A DNA stretch of 64,000 bases from contig NZ_CP135918.1 of NCBI RefSeq assembly GCF_032393985.1, positions 620,001 to 684,000 of the forward strand, in the 5' to 3' direction. The position numbers and the translations under genes are program-made. The notes beneath the pieces are model-generated. The model did not search any database and was not told the DNA's origin. It saw only the letters and a list, made by a program, of their open reading frames with translations. How positions within the stretch are numbered: the first letter of the stretch is position 1; each line of letters starts with the position of its first letter. The stretch is from Fischerella sp. JS2. GTDB taxonomy: Bacteria > Cyanobacteriota > Cyanobacteriia > Cyanobacteriales > Nostocaceae. Of this stretch, positions 33,308-42,661 are shown piece by piece.

Positions 33308-33475
33308 ATTGTAATTGAGTGTGCCAAAGCCAGACAAGAAATTCAAACTGATATAGATAGTGATTTAGTCTTTGATTTGATTAGCGGCATTATGCTTTAT
33401 GCAATGGTGTTTTCACCTACAAGTGAACCCGTTTCAGCCTATATTCGCCGTGCTATTAACCTGATTCTGAAATAA
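33308..33475 (+). pseudogene. C-terminal fragment of a TetR regulator
   Basis: The frame reads IVIECAKARQEIQTDIDSDL then VFDLISGIMLYAMVF...RRAINLILK and stops at 33475. This matches the C-terminal dimer/ligand domain of TetR proteins (EIQxDxDxDLVFDLI). The DNA-binding half is absent. Facing the fragment at 33095-33280, it suggests a deletion fused two gene ends. Confidence 0.6.
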
Positions 33476-33624
33476 AAATAAAAGATTGTACTTTTCAGAA
33501 ATTACATAGTGCCATAAAGTAGTAAGGTAGAAAAACGAGTTTAATAATTAGGAATTATAAATTAATAACTATTAAATATAACTTTTGGTTGTAGTCTTTA
33601 ACTTGAATTTAACCTATTGATTCT

Positions 33625-34677
33625 ATGGCTAGACGTACCTCTTCCCGATCTCCTGTTACTGCCACAACTACACTAGCTCTTTCATCTGTTCATATTCGTC
33701 TAGAATCGCTAGAAAAAGAACACCAATGGCTGCTGAAACAGATTAAGAGAAAACAGAAGGAACTGAATAATTTTGTTGAACAGATGCGTTCTTTCGCTAC
33801 AGAAATATTTCATAGAGGTACTCCCAGCTTTAAAAAACTTGCAGAAATTGACGAAGAAATTCATAGATTATTTGATGAAATATTTGCCACCAGAAATTTT
33901 GGTAAACAAACCAAGAAAAGTATTGAAGGAATTTACCGAAATCTTCAGATGGCGGGAATTATTAGTCCAAAACGCGATCGCGATGATTCAGACACAGAAT
34001 TAGATGAACTGTTTGAAACAGATGATCAAGAGCAAGAGTTTTTTGGTTCTTCTCAAAAAAACAATTATCAGCGTCAACAACATTCAGAATTTACCACTAC
34101 AAGTAAATCTGATGAATCGAGAAAGATTAGAAATACATTTTTGAGGTTAGCGGAAATATTTCACCCTGATAAGGTGACTGATGATGAAACGCAAATGCGT
34201 CATACAGAAATTATGAAGGAAATTAATAAAGCTTACCAAGAAGGAGATTTAGCCCGACTTTTAGAAATTGAACGACAACATCAAGCGGGAGAATCTGTAG
34301 ATAGCAACAATGAAGATGATTTAACCCGCAAATGTAATCGTTTAGCACAGGAAACTGAATTCCTCAAAACCCAATATGAGACGATCAAAAGAGAACTGCG
34401 TTTAGTCAAAAATACCCCAGAAGGAATGATAGTTGCTGATTGTCGCAAAATCGCCAAAGAGGGAATTGATCCTATAGATCAGATGTTAGGACAAGTTGAA
34501 TCTGAAATTCAAGTTATTTCTCATATCCGCGATTTTGTCAGGGATTTTCGAGAGCAGAAAATTACAATTAAAGAGTTTCTCTGTGGACCAACAATTTTGC
34601 AACAGATGAAACAGGAAGTTATGGAAGATTTGCTGGAACAGATGTTGGAAGAACTTGGCGCAAGAATAGTGTTTTAA
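33625..34677 (+). CDS. J-domain protein with flanking coiled coils
   Basis: A 350-residue protein. A J-domain occupies about residues 163-215, with helix KIRNTFLRLAEIF, the catalytic HPDK at 180-183, and EIMKEINKAYQEGDLARLLE. It is therefore expected to stimulate an Hsp70 (DnaK) ATPase. Unlike canonical DnaJ the domain is internal and there is no zinc-finger or CTD; instead residues 25-110 and 225-345 are long helices likely to form coiled coils. The N-terminus is Ser/Thr-rich. Clients are unknown. It is monocistronic with an A/T-rich leader. Confidence 0.85.
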   Translation: MARRTSSRSPVTATTTLALSSVHIRLESLEKEHQWLLKQIKRKQKELNNFVEQMRSFATEIFHRGTPSFKKLAEIDEEIHRLFDEIFATRNFGKQTKKSIEGIYRNLQMAGIISPKRDRDDSDTELDELFETDDQEQEFFGSSQKNNYQRQQHSEFTTTSKSDESRKIRNTFLRLAEIFHPDKVTDDETQMRHTEIMKEINKAYQEGDLARLLEIERQHQAGESVDSNNEDDLTRKCNRLAQETEFLKTQYETIKRELRLVKNTPEGMIVADCRKIAKEGIDPIDQMLGQVESEIQVISHIRDFVRDFREQKITIKEFLCGPTILQQMKQEVMEDLLEQMLEELGARIVF

Positions 34678-35209
34678 CAGTTATTCAGTTCTCAAGGCTG
34701 TCTTCAGTGACCTGCTAAGGTAGAACCAAGACAATACCATAAATTATGTTCACTTGCATTTCATTAAAAGTTTTCTTTTCATTAAGTAAGTTTACAATCC
34801 GGTGGAAAAATAAAAATTTCGCTTCCTGACTGTACTGCCTTACGATGTAAAGCGATCGCATCTACGAAACGACAAAAGGTAATGGGAATCCATCTGTCCT
34901 TATAAAAAGAGATTAGGACTTTACTAGCCGCATACTCTCCCGATGGCAAGGGATTTTTCAAAGGTGAGACCATAATTAGGTGTTTGTTAAAGTAAATAAA
35001 GTTTAAAAATCTTAATTTTACTTAAATTGTGACAAAGCCCCCTGCTGATCTCCTTCGTTCCCAAGGTAGATAAGTAAATGTACTTAATATTTTCTTTATA
35101 TTTCTGAGTTAGTTTTAGAAATCGACCACCGATACACACCGATGTAGACGCCCCAAAAGGTGGCTTCTCGTAGGGTACACAGATAGATTACCCGTTAGTG
35201 AGTAGAGTT
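34678..35209. other. Spacer with a doubtful small ORF and repeat R1
   Basis: On the minus strand 34782-34973 could code 63 residues (MVSPLKNPLPSGEYAASKVL...), without a clear ribosome binding site; I cannot confirm it. An R1 copy (GTAGACGCCCC...TCGTAGGGTA) is at 35144-35176. Confidence 0.35.
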
Positions 35210-36517
35210 TTAACTCTCCAAGTCTTCGATTTCTTTGGGTACGCCAGCAGTCAAAACTTCATTTCCCGTCGGAGTCACCAAGACATCATCCTCAATCCGA
35301 ATGCCAATACCAACCCAACGTTGATCTATTTCTGGTTGGTCTTCTGCTGGCTTGGTATCTGGTACTATATAAAGTCCTGGTTCCACCGTCACCACTTGAC
35401 CTGGTTGCAGAATTTGCGGGTTGTCGCCATGCTGGTAAACTCCCACATCATGCACATCTAAGCCTAACCAGTGACCAGTGCGGTGCATGTAAAATGGTTT
35501 GTATTTTTCTTCCTCTATTAATTTGTCAATTTCACCTTTAAGGATGCCGATTTCTACTAAACCTTCTGTGAGAACACGGACGGCAGTATCATGAAATAGA
35601 TTATAAGGATTACCTGGTTGCACTTGAGCGATCGCTTGTTTTTGGGCTGCCAAAACAATCTCATATAAGATTTTTTGTTCTGGGGTAAATTTACCTCCCA
35701 CAGGAAATGTCCTGGTAATATCTGAGTTGTAATATTCGTAGGCACAGCCAGCATCAATCAGCAGTAACTCGTTATCCTGCATCTGCCGATCATTCTCTAC
35801 ATAATGTAGTACACAAGCGTTGACACCAGAGGCAACAATCGAAGGATAAGCAGGTCCCATTGCGCCTCGCTTGCGGAAGATATATTCAATTTCTGCCTGC
35901 ACCTCGTACTCATAACGTCCTGGTGCAGTAAATTGCATAGCGTGGTTATGTGCTTCCACTGCAATATCAGCTGCTTTGTGCATCAACTCCAATTCTGCTT
36001 GGCTTTTAATCAAACGCATACTGTGGAGAATGGGACTAGTATCTTCGATCGCGATCGGTCCTGTACCGCGCTTTGGATAAGTCCGCATTAAGCGTTGCCA
36101 ATGATTGAGGATTTTATCGTTAAAAGCGCGATCGCGTCCTAAGCGATAATAAATGCGATCGGCTTTTTCAAGATACTGCGGTAGTTTTTCATCTAGTTCC
36201 GCAATTGGATAAGCTTCATCCGCGCCGTATCTTTCCTTTGCTGCTTCTACCCCACAGCGATAACCACTCCAAACTTCCTGTTCCCTATCCTTGGGTTGCA
36301 CAAACAACACAAACTGATGTTGTGGGTGATGGGGTGCTAGAATTGCTACTGCTTGCGGTTCGTTAAACCCAGTTAGATAAAAGAAATCGCTATCTTGACG
36401 AAAGTTATATTCGACATCGTTGTGCATTACTGCCATTGGCGCACTGCGAAAGATGGCAGTACCATTACCAATCTTAGACATTAATGCTTCCCGACGCTGT
36501 TTATATTCTGTCTGCAT
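35210..36517 (-). CDS. pepP: Xaa-Pro aminopeptidase (aminopeptidase P)
   Basis: The 435-residue pita-bread metallopeptidase removes N-terminal residues preceding proline. The metal ligands of the dimanganese site are all recognisable: Asp in LLIDAGCAYEYYNSDITRTF (two Asp), His in HRTGHWLGLDVHD, Glu in VEPGLYI and Glu in IRIEDDVLV. The N-terminal creatinase-like domain (about 1-165) contains FRQDSDFFYLTGF, the AMP_N motif. Length matches E. coli PepP. It is monocistronic. Confidence 0.95.
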   Translation of the reverse strand: MQTEYKQRREALMSKIGNGTAIFRSAPMAVMHNDVEYNFRQDSDFFYLTGFNEPQAVAILAPHHPQHQFVLFVQPKDREQEVWSGYRCGVEAAKERYGADEAYPIAELDEKLPQYLEKADRIYYRLGRDRAFNDKILNHWQRLMRTYPKRGTGPIAIEDTSPILHSMRLIKSQAELELMHKAADIAVEAHNHAMQFTAPGRYEYEVQAEIEYIFRKRGAMGPAYPSIVASGVNACVLHYVENDRQMQDNELLLIDAGCAYEYYNSDITRTFPVGGKFTPEQKILYEIVLAAQKQAIAQVQPGNPYNLFHDTAVRVLTEGLVEIGILKGEIDKLIEEEKYKPFYMHRTGHWLGLDVHDVGVYQHGDNPQILQPGQVVTVEPGLYIVPDTKPAEDQPEIDQRWVGIGIRIEDDVLVTPTGNEVLTAGVPKEIEDLES

Positions 36518-36769
36518 GATTCCACTATCAAGAACTTATCTAATTTTGTCTAAATTTAATACTAGTTATCTACAACCACGTTAGTATTTTTTACTGACAC
36601 CGTCATGACCTTACGGATTGAAAAATTAAAGATTCAAGATTAAAAATTTAGGGGATTAAATTATAAATTTTACACTTTTCATTTTTAATTGAGTGAAGCT
36701 TTTGCACCCATTTTGCAACTTAGATCGCATAAGAGATATTGTAAAGACAGGTAGCGTACTTGCATACTT

Positions 36770-37153
36770 ATGATGACTAACTCACCCGTAGCTACAGAAA
36801 TTGTATCAAATGGTGCAGTGCGATCGCCAGATGCAGCCTGGATAAAAATTACACGTTGGCAAGCTATAGCAGTAGAGTTGCGGAAAAAATTTGCACCGAT
36901 TTGTCCTGAGTTTGTCATCGAATTACATTCTGATAGTGATAGTTTGCAGATTTTACAATAAAAGATGCAAGAATACATCGAAAATGGAACACAATTAGGC
37001 TGGTTGATTGACATAAAACAATACAAGGTTTTTATTTACCCTCCTGGCAATATTATTGAGGAATTAGATAATCCTCAAACACTGAATGGAGAAAATTTAC
37101 TACCAGGATTTGCTTTGGATTTAAGTCAGGTATGGTTATGTAGAAGATACTAA
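36770..37153 (+). pseudogene. Uma2 family (DUF820) endonuclease-like gene, truncated and with a stop codon
   Basis: Reads GAVRSPDAAWIKITRWQAIA...CPEFVIELHSDSDSLQILQ, TAA at 36959-36961, then KMQEYIENGTQLGWLID...ENLLPGFALDLSQVWL in the same frame. These are the Uma2 core blocks, including the PD-(D/E)xK-like PDAAWI, EFVIELHS and QEYIENG motifs. The E of LQEKMQEY has become a stop, and the N-terminal 60-70 residues are missing. Uma2 genes are massively amplified in Nostocales, so loss of one copy is expected. Confidence 0.8.
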
Positions 37154-37227
37154 AAACTACTAACCGCTAACCACTAACTACCAACAAACTTAAAACTATA
37201 TTTTTGCCAAATTGGCAACATGCTAAG

Positions 37228-37250
37228 TCAGTTATCAGTTATCAGTTATC
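37228..37250. repeat. Heptamer tandem repeat (CAGTTAT)
   Basis: Three to four tandem copies of the 7-mer CAGTTAT, a short tandem repeat typical of Nostocales spacers. Confidence 0.7.
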
Positions 37251-37296
37251 AAATTAAATTATTCACTGGTAACTGTTCACCGATTTAAAAGCATCA

Positions 37297-38559
37297 ATGG
37301 AAAAATCAATAAATTACTCGTATTTACCAAAGATTATTCAAAATCACAATCGATTAGATGCTCTGTTGGCTCTACGCGGCTTTGCCTGTTTAATGGTAGT
37401 AATTATCCATTGCGCGCCTCCTAGAAATGCACTTATTTATCAACATTATGATTTTAGTTGGCTCATCTTTAGTCATGGTGCAGTAGCAGTTTGGATTTTC
37501 TTTTGTTTGTCTGGCTATTTAATGGGAAAAGCTTTTTACACTGAGCGTTATCTTAGCGATGTCACAGGAGTAATTAATTTTTGGCGTAATCGTGCTATTA
37601 GAATTTTACCTCTTTATTATTTTGCTGTTTTGATTTTATCTATATTTGTTTATCCTGATGTTCTGAAATTTGAGAATTGGGGATATCTACTGCGGGTTTG
37701 TACTTTTACATATAATCCTTATATTGCATCTCAACCTATAGCATTCAATGATGTTTTTTGGTCTCTCTCTACAGAAGTACAATTTTATATACTTGTTCCT
37801 TTTATATATAATTTGAGCAAATCTTTAGTCGTCAAACAAAAGCATGTAATTGTAACAGCAATCTTAATTATATTAGTAGTCTTTTGCATCAAAACGTTAT
37901 CTTGGCTTAGCTTCTCTCATCAAATAAACCACCAAATGGGATATGCATTTAAATATTGGTATACTCCCATCTTTAATAATCTTGATGTATTTTTATGTGG
38001 TTTTTTAGTAAATACACTAATTAAATATCAAAAGCCTAAATCTCACAACATAGAATCTAGATTTAATTACAGGCTACTTTGGAATCAAAAATATGTAGCC
38101 ATCATCTTGATGATTTTACTGTATCTATTTACTGCTAATCACTTATATCATCAAGAATTATGGGAATTAACTAATCGTCCTGGTGGCTGGAGAACAATCA
38201 CAACTATCTTTATTTTTCAGCCATTAACCGCAATTATCACATCTTTTTTTATTTTTAAGTTTGAATTAGATAATTATCATATTTACAGTAAAAATGAAAA
38301 ACTATCATTTGCTTCTGTATTGAAAAATCCTCTCCGGTTATTAGAAGTTTTTGGAAATTTATCTTATGGTGTTTATATTTGGCATATGCCAATTTTAGGA
38401 AAAATTTATTCAATATTTACATCGAATACTCCTATAGAAGCTTTTTATCATAGACTAGTAGCAACACTGTTTATATCAGTCATACTAGCTACTGTCACAT
38501 ACTACTTAGTAGAATTACCAGCAACAAAATGGAAAATTTATCATTCGTCTTCTAATTAA
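37297..38559 (+). CDS. Membrane acyltransferase, acyltransferase-3 (OafA/YrhL) family
   Basis: A 420-residue protein with about ten hydrophobic segments. The family signature at the start is LDALLALRGFACLMVVIIHC, with the catalytic His of the Arg/His pair, then FFCLSGYLMGKAF and WRNRAIRILPLYYF. Late helices contain LSYGVYIWHMPIL. These enzymes move acyl groups (often O-acetyl) onto sugars of lipopolysaccharide, exopolysaccharide or lipids in the cytoplasmic membrane. The gene is isolated, so the acceptor is unknown. A/T-rich composition compared with neighbours (many ATA and TTA codons) hints at horizontal acquisition. Confidence 0.9.
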   Translation: MEKSINYSYLPKIIQNHNRLDALLALRGFACLMVVIIHCAPPRNALIYQHYDFSWLIFSHGAVAVWIFFCLSGYLMGKAFYTERYLSDVTGVINFWRNRAIRILPLYYFAVLILSIFVYPDVLKFENWGYLLRVCTFTYNPYIASQPIAFNDVFWSLSTEVQFYILVPFIYNLSKSLVVKQKHVIVTAILIILVVFCIKTLSWLSFSHQINHQMGYAFKYWYTPIFNNLDVFLCGFLVNTLIKYQKPKSHNIESRFNYRLLWNQKYVAIILMILLYLFTANHLYHQELWELTNRPGGWRTITTIFIFQPLTAIITSFFIFKFELDNYHIYSKNEKLSFASVLKNPLRLLEVFGNLSYGVYIWHMPILGKIYSIFTSNTPIEAFYHRLVATLFISVILATVTYYLVELPATKWKIYHSSSN

Positions 38560-38889
38560 GTAGATGATTAAGTGTATAAAAATTATAAATACTCAGTATA
38601 TTTTTGTACATGTCTATTATTTAACTATTCGGTTCCATAAAAAAACAGTTGATAATTTGTAGATGTTTATTTAGTTGACAATTTATTTATAATTAGTACT
38701 AAAATCTAAAAAAGTTATTATTTTGAACTTATTTTTTTTGAAAATTAGATAGTAAAATCTTGTATTTTAGGCAGGTTATGACATTTATTAAGAAAATATT
38801 AAAAAGATAAATTTGTTATTAACTAACACTTGAATCAAAGAGAAAAAAACAGTTAAAAGGTTTATGACCACTTGTCTCAAACACACGCC
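38560..38889. other. A/T-rich spacer before the first FG-GAP protein
   Basis: About 330 bp of strongly A/T-rich DNA with no repeats or genes that I can support. AAAAGG at 38855-38860 precedes an ATG at 38864 that is out of frame with the protein below. Confidence 0.4.
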
Positions 38890-40074
38890 ATGTCCGATCA
38901 GATTTCTACTTCTAGTAGCGCTCCAATCTCAACAGACAAATACACAAGCAAAAGTCAATTAGAAACAGAGACTTACTCAAGCTATAGGAGTTCTTCAGAT
39001 GCAAACTCTCAGCTTGATCTTCCAAATCTACAGAATCCTAATCCTGTATTCACGAGTGCGGCAATTGTATCGGATTTCAACGGTGATGGTAAGAACGACA
39101 AGTTCTGGCGTAACTCTCAGACTGGTGAAAATGCTATTTGGTTAATGGATGGCACAAATGTCGCCTCTGCGGATTTTGTCAAGACAATGGGTACAGAGTG
39201 GGATGTTAAAATCGGCGATTTCAACGGTGATGACAAGACAGACTTACTCTGGTTCAACAAAGCTACAGGTGAAAACCAGGTTTGGCTGATGGATGGTACA
39301 GCTGTTGTCTCTGAAGCATCGTTAGCAACATTAAGTCCAGATTGGACACCAGTGATTGCAGATTTTAATGGCGATCGCAAAACCGATATCCTCTGGCGGA
39401 ACACAACAACCGGTGAGAACGCCGCTTGGTTAATGGATGGTACACAAGTAACCACTCCGTCTTTTCTCCAGACTGTCGATTCCAACTGGACAGCCAACAT
39501 TGTTGATCTCAACAGCGACGGTAAGACAGATATCTTCTGGCGCAACAAAGCCACAGGTGAAAACGCCGTCTGGACGATGGATGGTACAAACGCCACTGGT
39601 GCATCTTTGCCCACACTAGGCACTGAATGGCAACCGACCCTGGGTGATTTTGACCTCAATTACCAAACCGACATTCTCTGGCGCAATACAGCCACAGGTG
39701 AGAACAAAGTTTGGTTAATGAACGGTACAACCGTTGCTAGTGATACTGCTCTACCTACGCTCGAAGGTTCTAGTTGGAAACCATTAATTGGTGACTTTGA
39801 CGGTAATGGTAAGACTGATATCTTATGGTACAACCAGGAAACTGGCAAAAACCAGATATGGATCATGGATGGTAGCAATGTTCTCACTACAGTTGCTGCC
39901 GATGCACCCAGTGGGGCTTGGACACCTAGTATCAGTGATACCAATGGTGATGGTAAAACCGACATCTTCTGGCGGAATTACGAAACAGGTGAAAACGCCG
40001 TTGTAGTTGTGACTGGTACTGACTCTACTCCTACAGCTCTACCTACCCTTGGCAAAGAATGGTATACCTTTTAG
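38890..40074 (+). CDS. FG-GAP/VCBS seven-repeat beta-propeller protein (copy 1)
   Basis: About 394 residues from the ATG at 38890 (a TTG at 38872 is also in frame). After a Ser/Thr-rich start, seven repeats of about 45 residues follow, each of the form DFNGDGKTDIFWRNxxTGEN-x-VWLMDGT. The Asp-rich loop is a calcium-binding DxDxDG-like motif, and seven repeats predict a seven-bladed propeller. No signal peptide is obvious, although such proteins are usually outside the cell; a non-classical route or anchoring is possible. The paralogue at 40817 has the same design. Tandem duplication is clear. Confidence 0.85.
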   Translation: MSDQISTSSSAPISTDKYTSKSQLETETYSSYRSSSDANSQLDLPNLQNPNPVFTSAAIVSDFNGDGKNDKFWRNSQTGENAIWLMDGTNVASADFVKTMGTEWDVKIGDFNGDDKTDLLWFNKATGENQVWLMDGTAVVSEASLATLSPDWTPVIADFNGDRKTDILWRNTTTGENAAWLMDGTQVTTPSFLQTVDSNWTANIVDLNSDGKTDIFWRNKATGENAVWTMDGTNATGASLPTLGTEWQPTLGDFDLNYQTDILWRNTATGENKVWLMNGTTVASDTALPTLEGSSWKPLIGDFDGNGKTDILWYNQETGKNQIWIMDGSNVLTTVAADAPSGAWTPSISDTNGDGKTDIFWRNYETGENAVVVVTGTDSTPTALPTLGKEWYTF

Positions 40075-40816
40075 TCCAGTAAACAGTGAACAGTTAACAG
40101 TCAACAGTGAGAATTGAATTTAATAACTGATAACTGATAACTGATAACTGATACCTGCTCGTTGACAGTAAGCGCCGAAATAAATATCTACACTGCCAAA
40201 AAATTTTCATTCATAGCGGGTTATTTTCTTGGAGAATCACTCTTGCACCTATTTTTGAACGTCAAGAAATGAAATTCCAGGGCTTTTAGCTTAACTCTAC
40301 TACTCAGTCATCTTTAGATGACTTTTGCTATTAGCCTAGAACTAAAGTTCTAGGCGTACTTCAAAACAAAGTGCAAGATATGTGTGATAAAAATATCTTC
40401 AATGACTAGCTCAAAGTTTGTAGTCAGCACTTTAGTGCTTGAAAATTTCAGGAATAAAGTTCTGAGACTAACCACTAGATAGAGCGATCGCAATTTTGTG
40501 CAAGTATAAAGGCATCTACCACCCGCTTCTTATCTGAATTGTCGAATGAAGGCAGAAGGCAGAAATTTAAAAATTTTATCAGGTTTTCCTGATAGAAAAC
40601 AGTTCCACATCTACGTATTTTTGACTTTCTATTGAATTTAAAAATGTTAATCATAAACAACATTGTTAAAAGTGTTAGATGTTATTTTTTGACAAAAAAA
40701 TTATTAAATATAAGTAAAAATTTGATGAACAATTGTGCATTCACAATTCACAATTTGGTATTCCAGATTCTAAATTCTTAACTAGAATTACCTCCTTGTA
40801 CTAGCCATAAACAAAT
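40075..40816. repeat. Spacer between FG-GAP paralogues with several hairpins
   Basis: 40122-40154 carries ATAACTG heptamers. AGTCATC-TTTA-GATGACT (40306-40323) and GCCTAGAAC-TAAA-GTTCTAGGC (40334-40355) are perfect hairpins 10 bases apart, which could be a tandem element or terminator region. A minus-strand frame at 40475-40663 has no supporting features. The last 150 bases are an A/T-rich leader. Confidence 0.55.
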
Positions 40817-42019
40817 ATGATGTCTAACTCCAATTCTTCCTTGAATTTGTCTATAGAAACTAGTGCATCAAAATATGCTTCCACAAATCTTTTTGATAAC
40901 AATACCATTCCCAATCTTAGTTTTAAGCTGGGACGTTCTTCAAGTATAAATGATGAAAATCAGTCTTCAATTGCAGCAAAAAATCCAAATCCTAATCCTA
41001 GTTTCAGCAACGCGGCCGTTGTTGCAGATTTCAATGGAGATGGCAAAGCTGACAAATTCTGGCGTAACTCTCAAACTGGTGAAACTGCTATTTGGTTGAT
41101 GGATGGCAGCAACCCTAGAGCATCTACTATAACTACAGTAGATGCATCTTGGGACTTAAGTTATGCCGATTTTAACCGCGACGGCAAAACAGATATCTTT
41201 TGGCGTAATAAAAACAGCGGTGAAAATGTGATTTGGCTGATGGATGGCACAAACATTGCTGCTCAAGCTAATGTTCAAACAATAAACCCAGCTTGGACTT
41301 ACAACATTGCGGATTTCAACGGTGATGGTAAAAGTGACGTTTTGTGGCGTAATAGTCAAACTGGAGAAAATGCCACCTGGATAATGGATGGTACAAATGT
41401 CACAACTGCCGCTTTTTTACCTACCACTGATACAACCTGGACTTCTAGTGTGGTTGATTTTAACGGTGATGGCAAAAACGATATCTTTTGGCGCAACAAC
41501 ATCACTGGTGAAAATAAAGTCTGGTTTATGGATAGCACAAATACATCAGAATATGCTCTAAGCAAATTGGAAGGTAACTGGGAGGCTAATGTTGGTGATT
41601 TCAACAACGATGGCAACAGTGATATCCTTTGGCGTAACTACGAAACAGGCGAGAATAAAGTTTGGCTGATGAGCGGTATCTTCATCAATGAGGGTAATTT
41701 GTCGAAACAAGATTCGGCTTGGAAATCGTATATTGGTGACTTCAATGGTGATGGCAAGACAGATGTCTTTTGGCACAATCAAACGACAGGTGAAAACACC
41801 GCTTGGTTAATGGATGGCACATCAATTGGGACTGCGGCTTTCTTACCTGCAACTGGTGCATCTTGGCAACCGAACATCGGCGACTATGATGGTGATGGCA
41901 AGACAGATGTCTTCTGGCGCAATGGTGAAACCGGTGAAGTTGCAGTTTGGTTTATGAATGGCACAACTGCTAATGGTGTCTTTCTACCACAGGTTGGTAC
42001 TGAATGGAGCGTTTTTTAA
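40817..42019 (+). CDS. FG-GAP/VCBS seven-repeat beta-propeller protein (copy 2)
   Basis: The 400-residue paralogue of the gene at 38890, again with a Ser/Asn-rich N-terminus and seven repeats. The first repeat, ADFNGDGKADKFWRNSQTGE, is nearly the same as in copy 1, whereas middle repeats have diverged. DxNxDGxxD loops are conserved, supporting calcium binding. There is no signal peptide or anchor. With a 740-bp spacer between them the two genes likely have separate promoters. The family is often involved in adhesion or extracellular matrix in bacteria (inference). Both proteins end in GTEWSVF/GKEWYTF. Confidence 0.87.
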   Translation: MMSNSNSSLNLSIETSASKYASTNLFDNNTIPNLSFKLGRSSSINDENQSSIAAKNPNPNPSFSNAAVVADFNGDGKADKFWRNSQTGETAIWLMDGSNPRASTITTVDASWDLSYADFNRDGKTDIFWRNKNSGENVIWLMDGTNIAAQANVQTINPAWTYNIADFNGDGKSDVLWRNSQTGENATWIMDGTNVTTAAFLPTTDTTWTSSVVDFNGDGKNDIFWRNNITGENKVWFMDSTNTSEYALSKLEGNWEANVGDFNNDGNSDILWRNYETGENKVWLMSGIFINEGNLSKQDSAWKSYIGDFNGDGKTDVFWHNQTTGENTAWLMDGTSIGTAAFLPATGASWQPNIGDYDGDGKTDVFWRNGETGEVAVWFMNGTTANGVFLPQVGTEWSVF

Positions 42020-42661
42020 TAGTTATTCAGTTTAAAAACCTCCGAAGACAGCGCACTCTCGCCTGATCTAAGCTACATGTACACATAAGTCTGAAATAGC
42101 TGATGAATCCTGGTTTTACCCCACCCTAACCCTCCCCTTGTAAAGGGGAGGGAACTGGATCTTTTATTTCCCAACCTGGTACCGCCCGCCATGACGGCTA
42201 CTTTCAGCCTTGTAAAGGGGAGGGAACTGGATCTTTTATTTCCCCCCGAATATCGGGGGGATTAAGGGGGGTAAATTCAAGTTGTGTATACACGGCTTAT
42301 TAAGGAGAGGGGTAGGGAGAAATGTACTTTGTTTAAATAGTAAGTGCTGTAAGTGTTTAACCAGACACGATACGAGATGTCTTGTTTGGTTGGGGTTTTG
42401 ATTGCTTCGCAGAGATCAAGGAGGAAAATTGCTTGATATTTGGGATCTGGGAGTTATATCAAGTTCGGTTAATCACTTAGAATAAAAAACCTCACCCCCA
42501 TCCCCTCTCCTTGCTAAGGAGAGGGGTGCCGAAGGCGGGGTGAGGTAAAAGGGAATTGTAAGTAATCATGCGAACTTGATATTACTCGAATTGGGTTGTT
42601 GATAACGCAAAGTTAGCGCACATAGTTTACACATATTGCCTGAGATACCTCACTACAGCTA
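42020..42661. repeat. Repeat-rich spacer with MITE-like elements
   Basis: CCTTGTAAAGGGGAGGGAAC plus CTGGATCTTTTATTTCCC occurs twice (about 42136-42173 and 42210-42247). At 42456-42582 ATATCAAGTTCG and CGAACTTGATAT bound a 127-bp element enclosing the CCCCTCTCCTT-GCT-AAGGAGAGGGG hairpin. No coding sequence is seen. Confidence 0.65.
42456..42582. mobile_element. MITE-like element, family M3 (ATATCAAGTTCG ends)
   Basis: Perfect 12-bp inverted ends (42456-42467 and 42571-42582) flank a large internal palindrome (CTCACCCC...GGGGTGAG). It is 127 bp and non-coding. The inner hairpin is shared with the sequence at 26157. Confidence 0.65.

Noticed and set aside
34782-34973. 63-residue minus-strand frame
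   Set aside because: Protein-like composition, but no ribosome site or recognisable motif; not called, only mentioned in the spacer entry.
39117-39965. Two long minus-strand frames inside the first FG-GAP gene, and similar ones inside the second
   Set aside because: They arise from the strong periodic composition of the sense repeats and have no starts or motifs of their own.
40475-40663. 62-residue minus-strand frame between FG-GAP genes
   Set aside because: No ribosome site or motif; the region is A/T-rich with hairpins.
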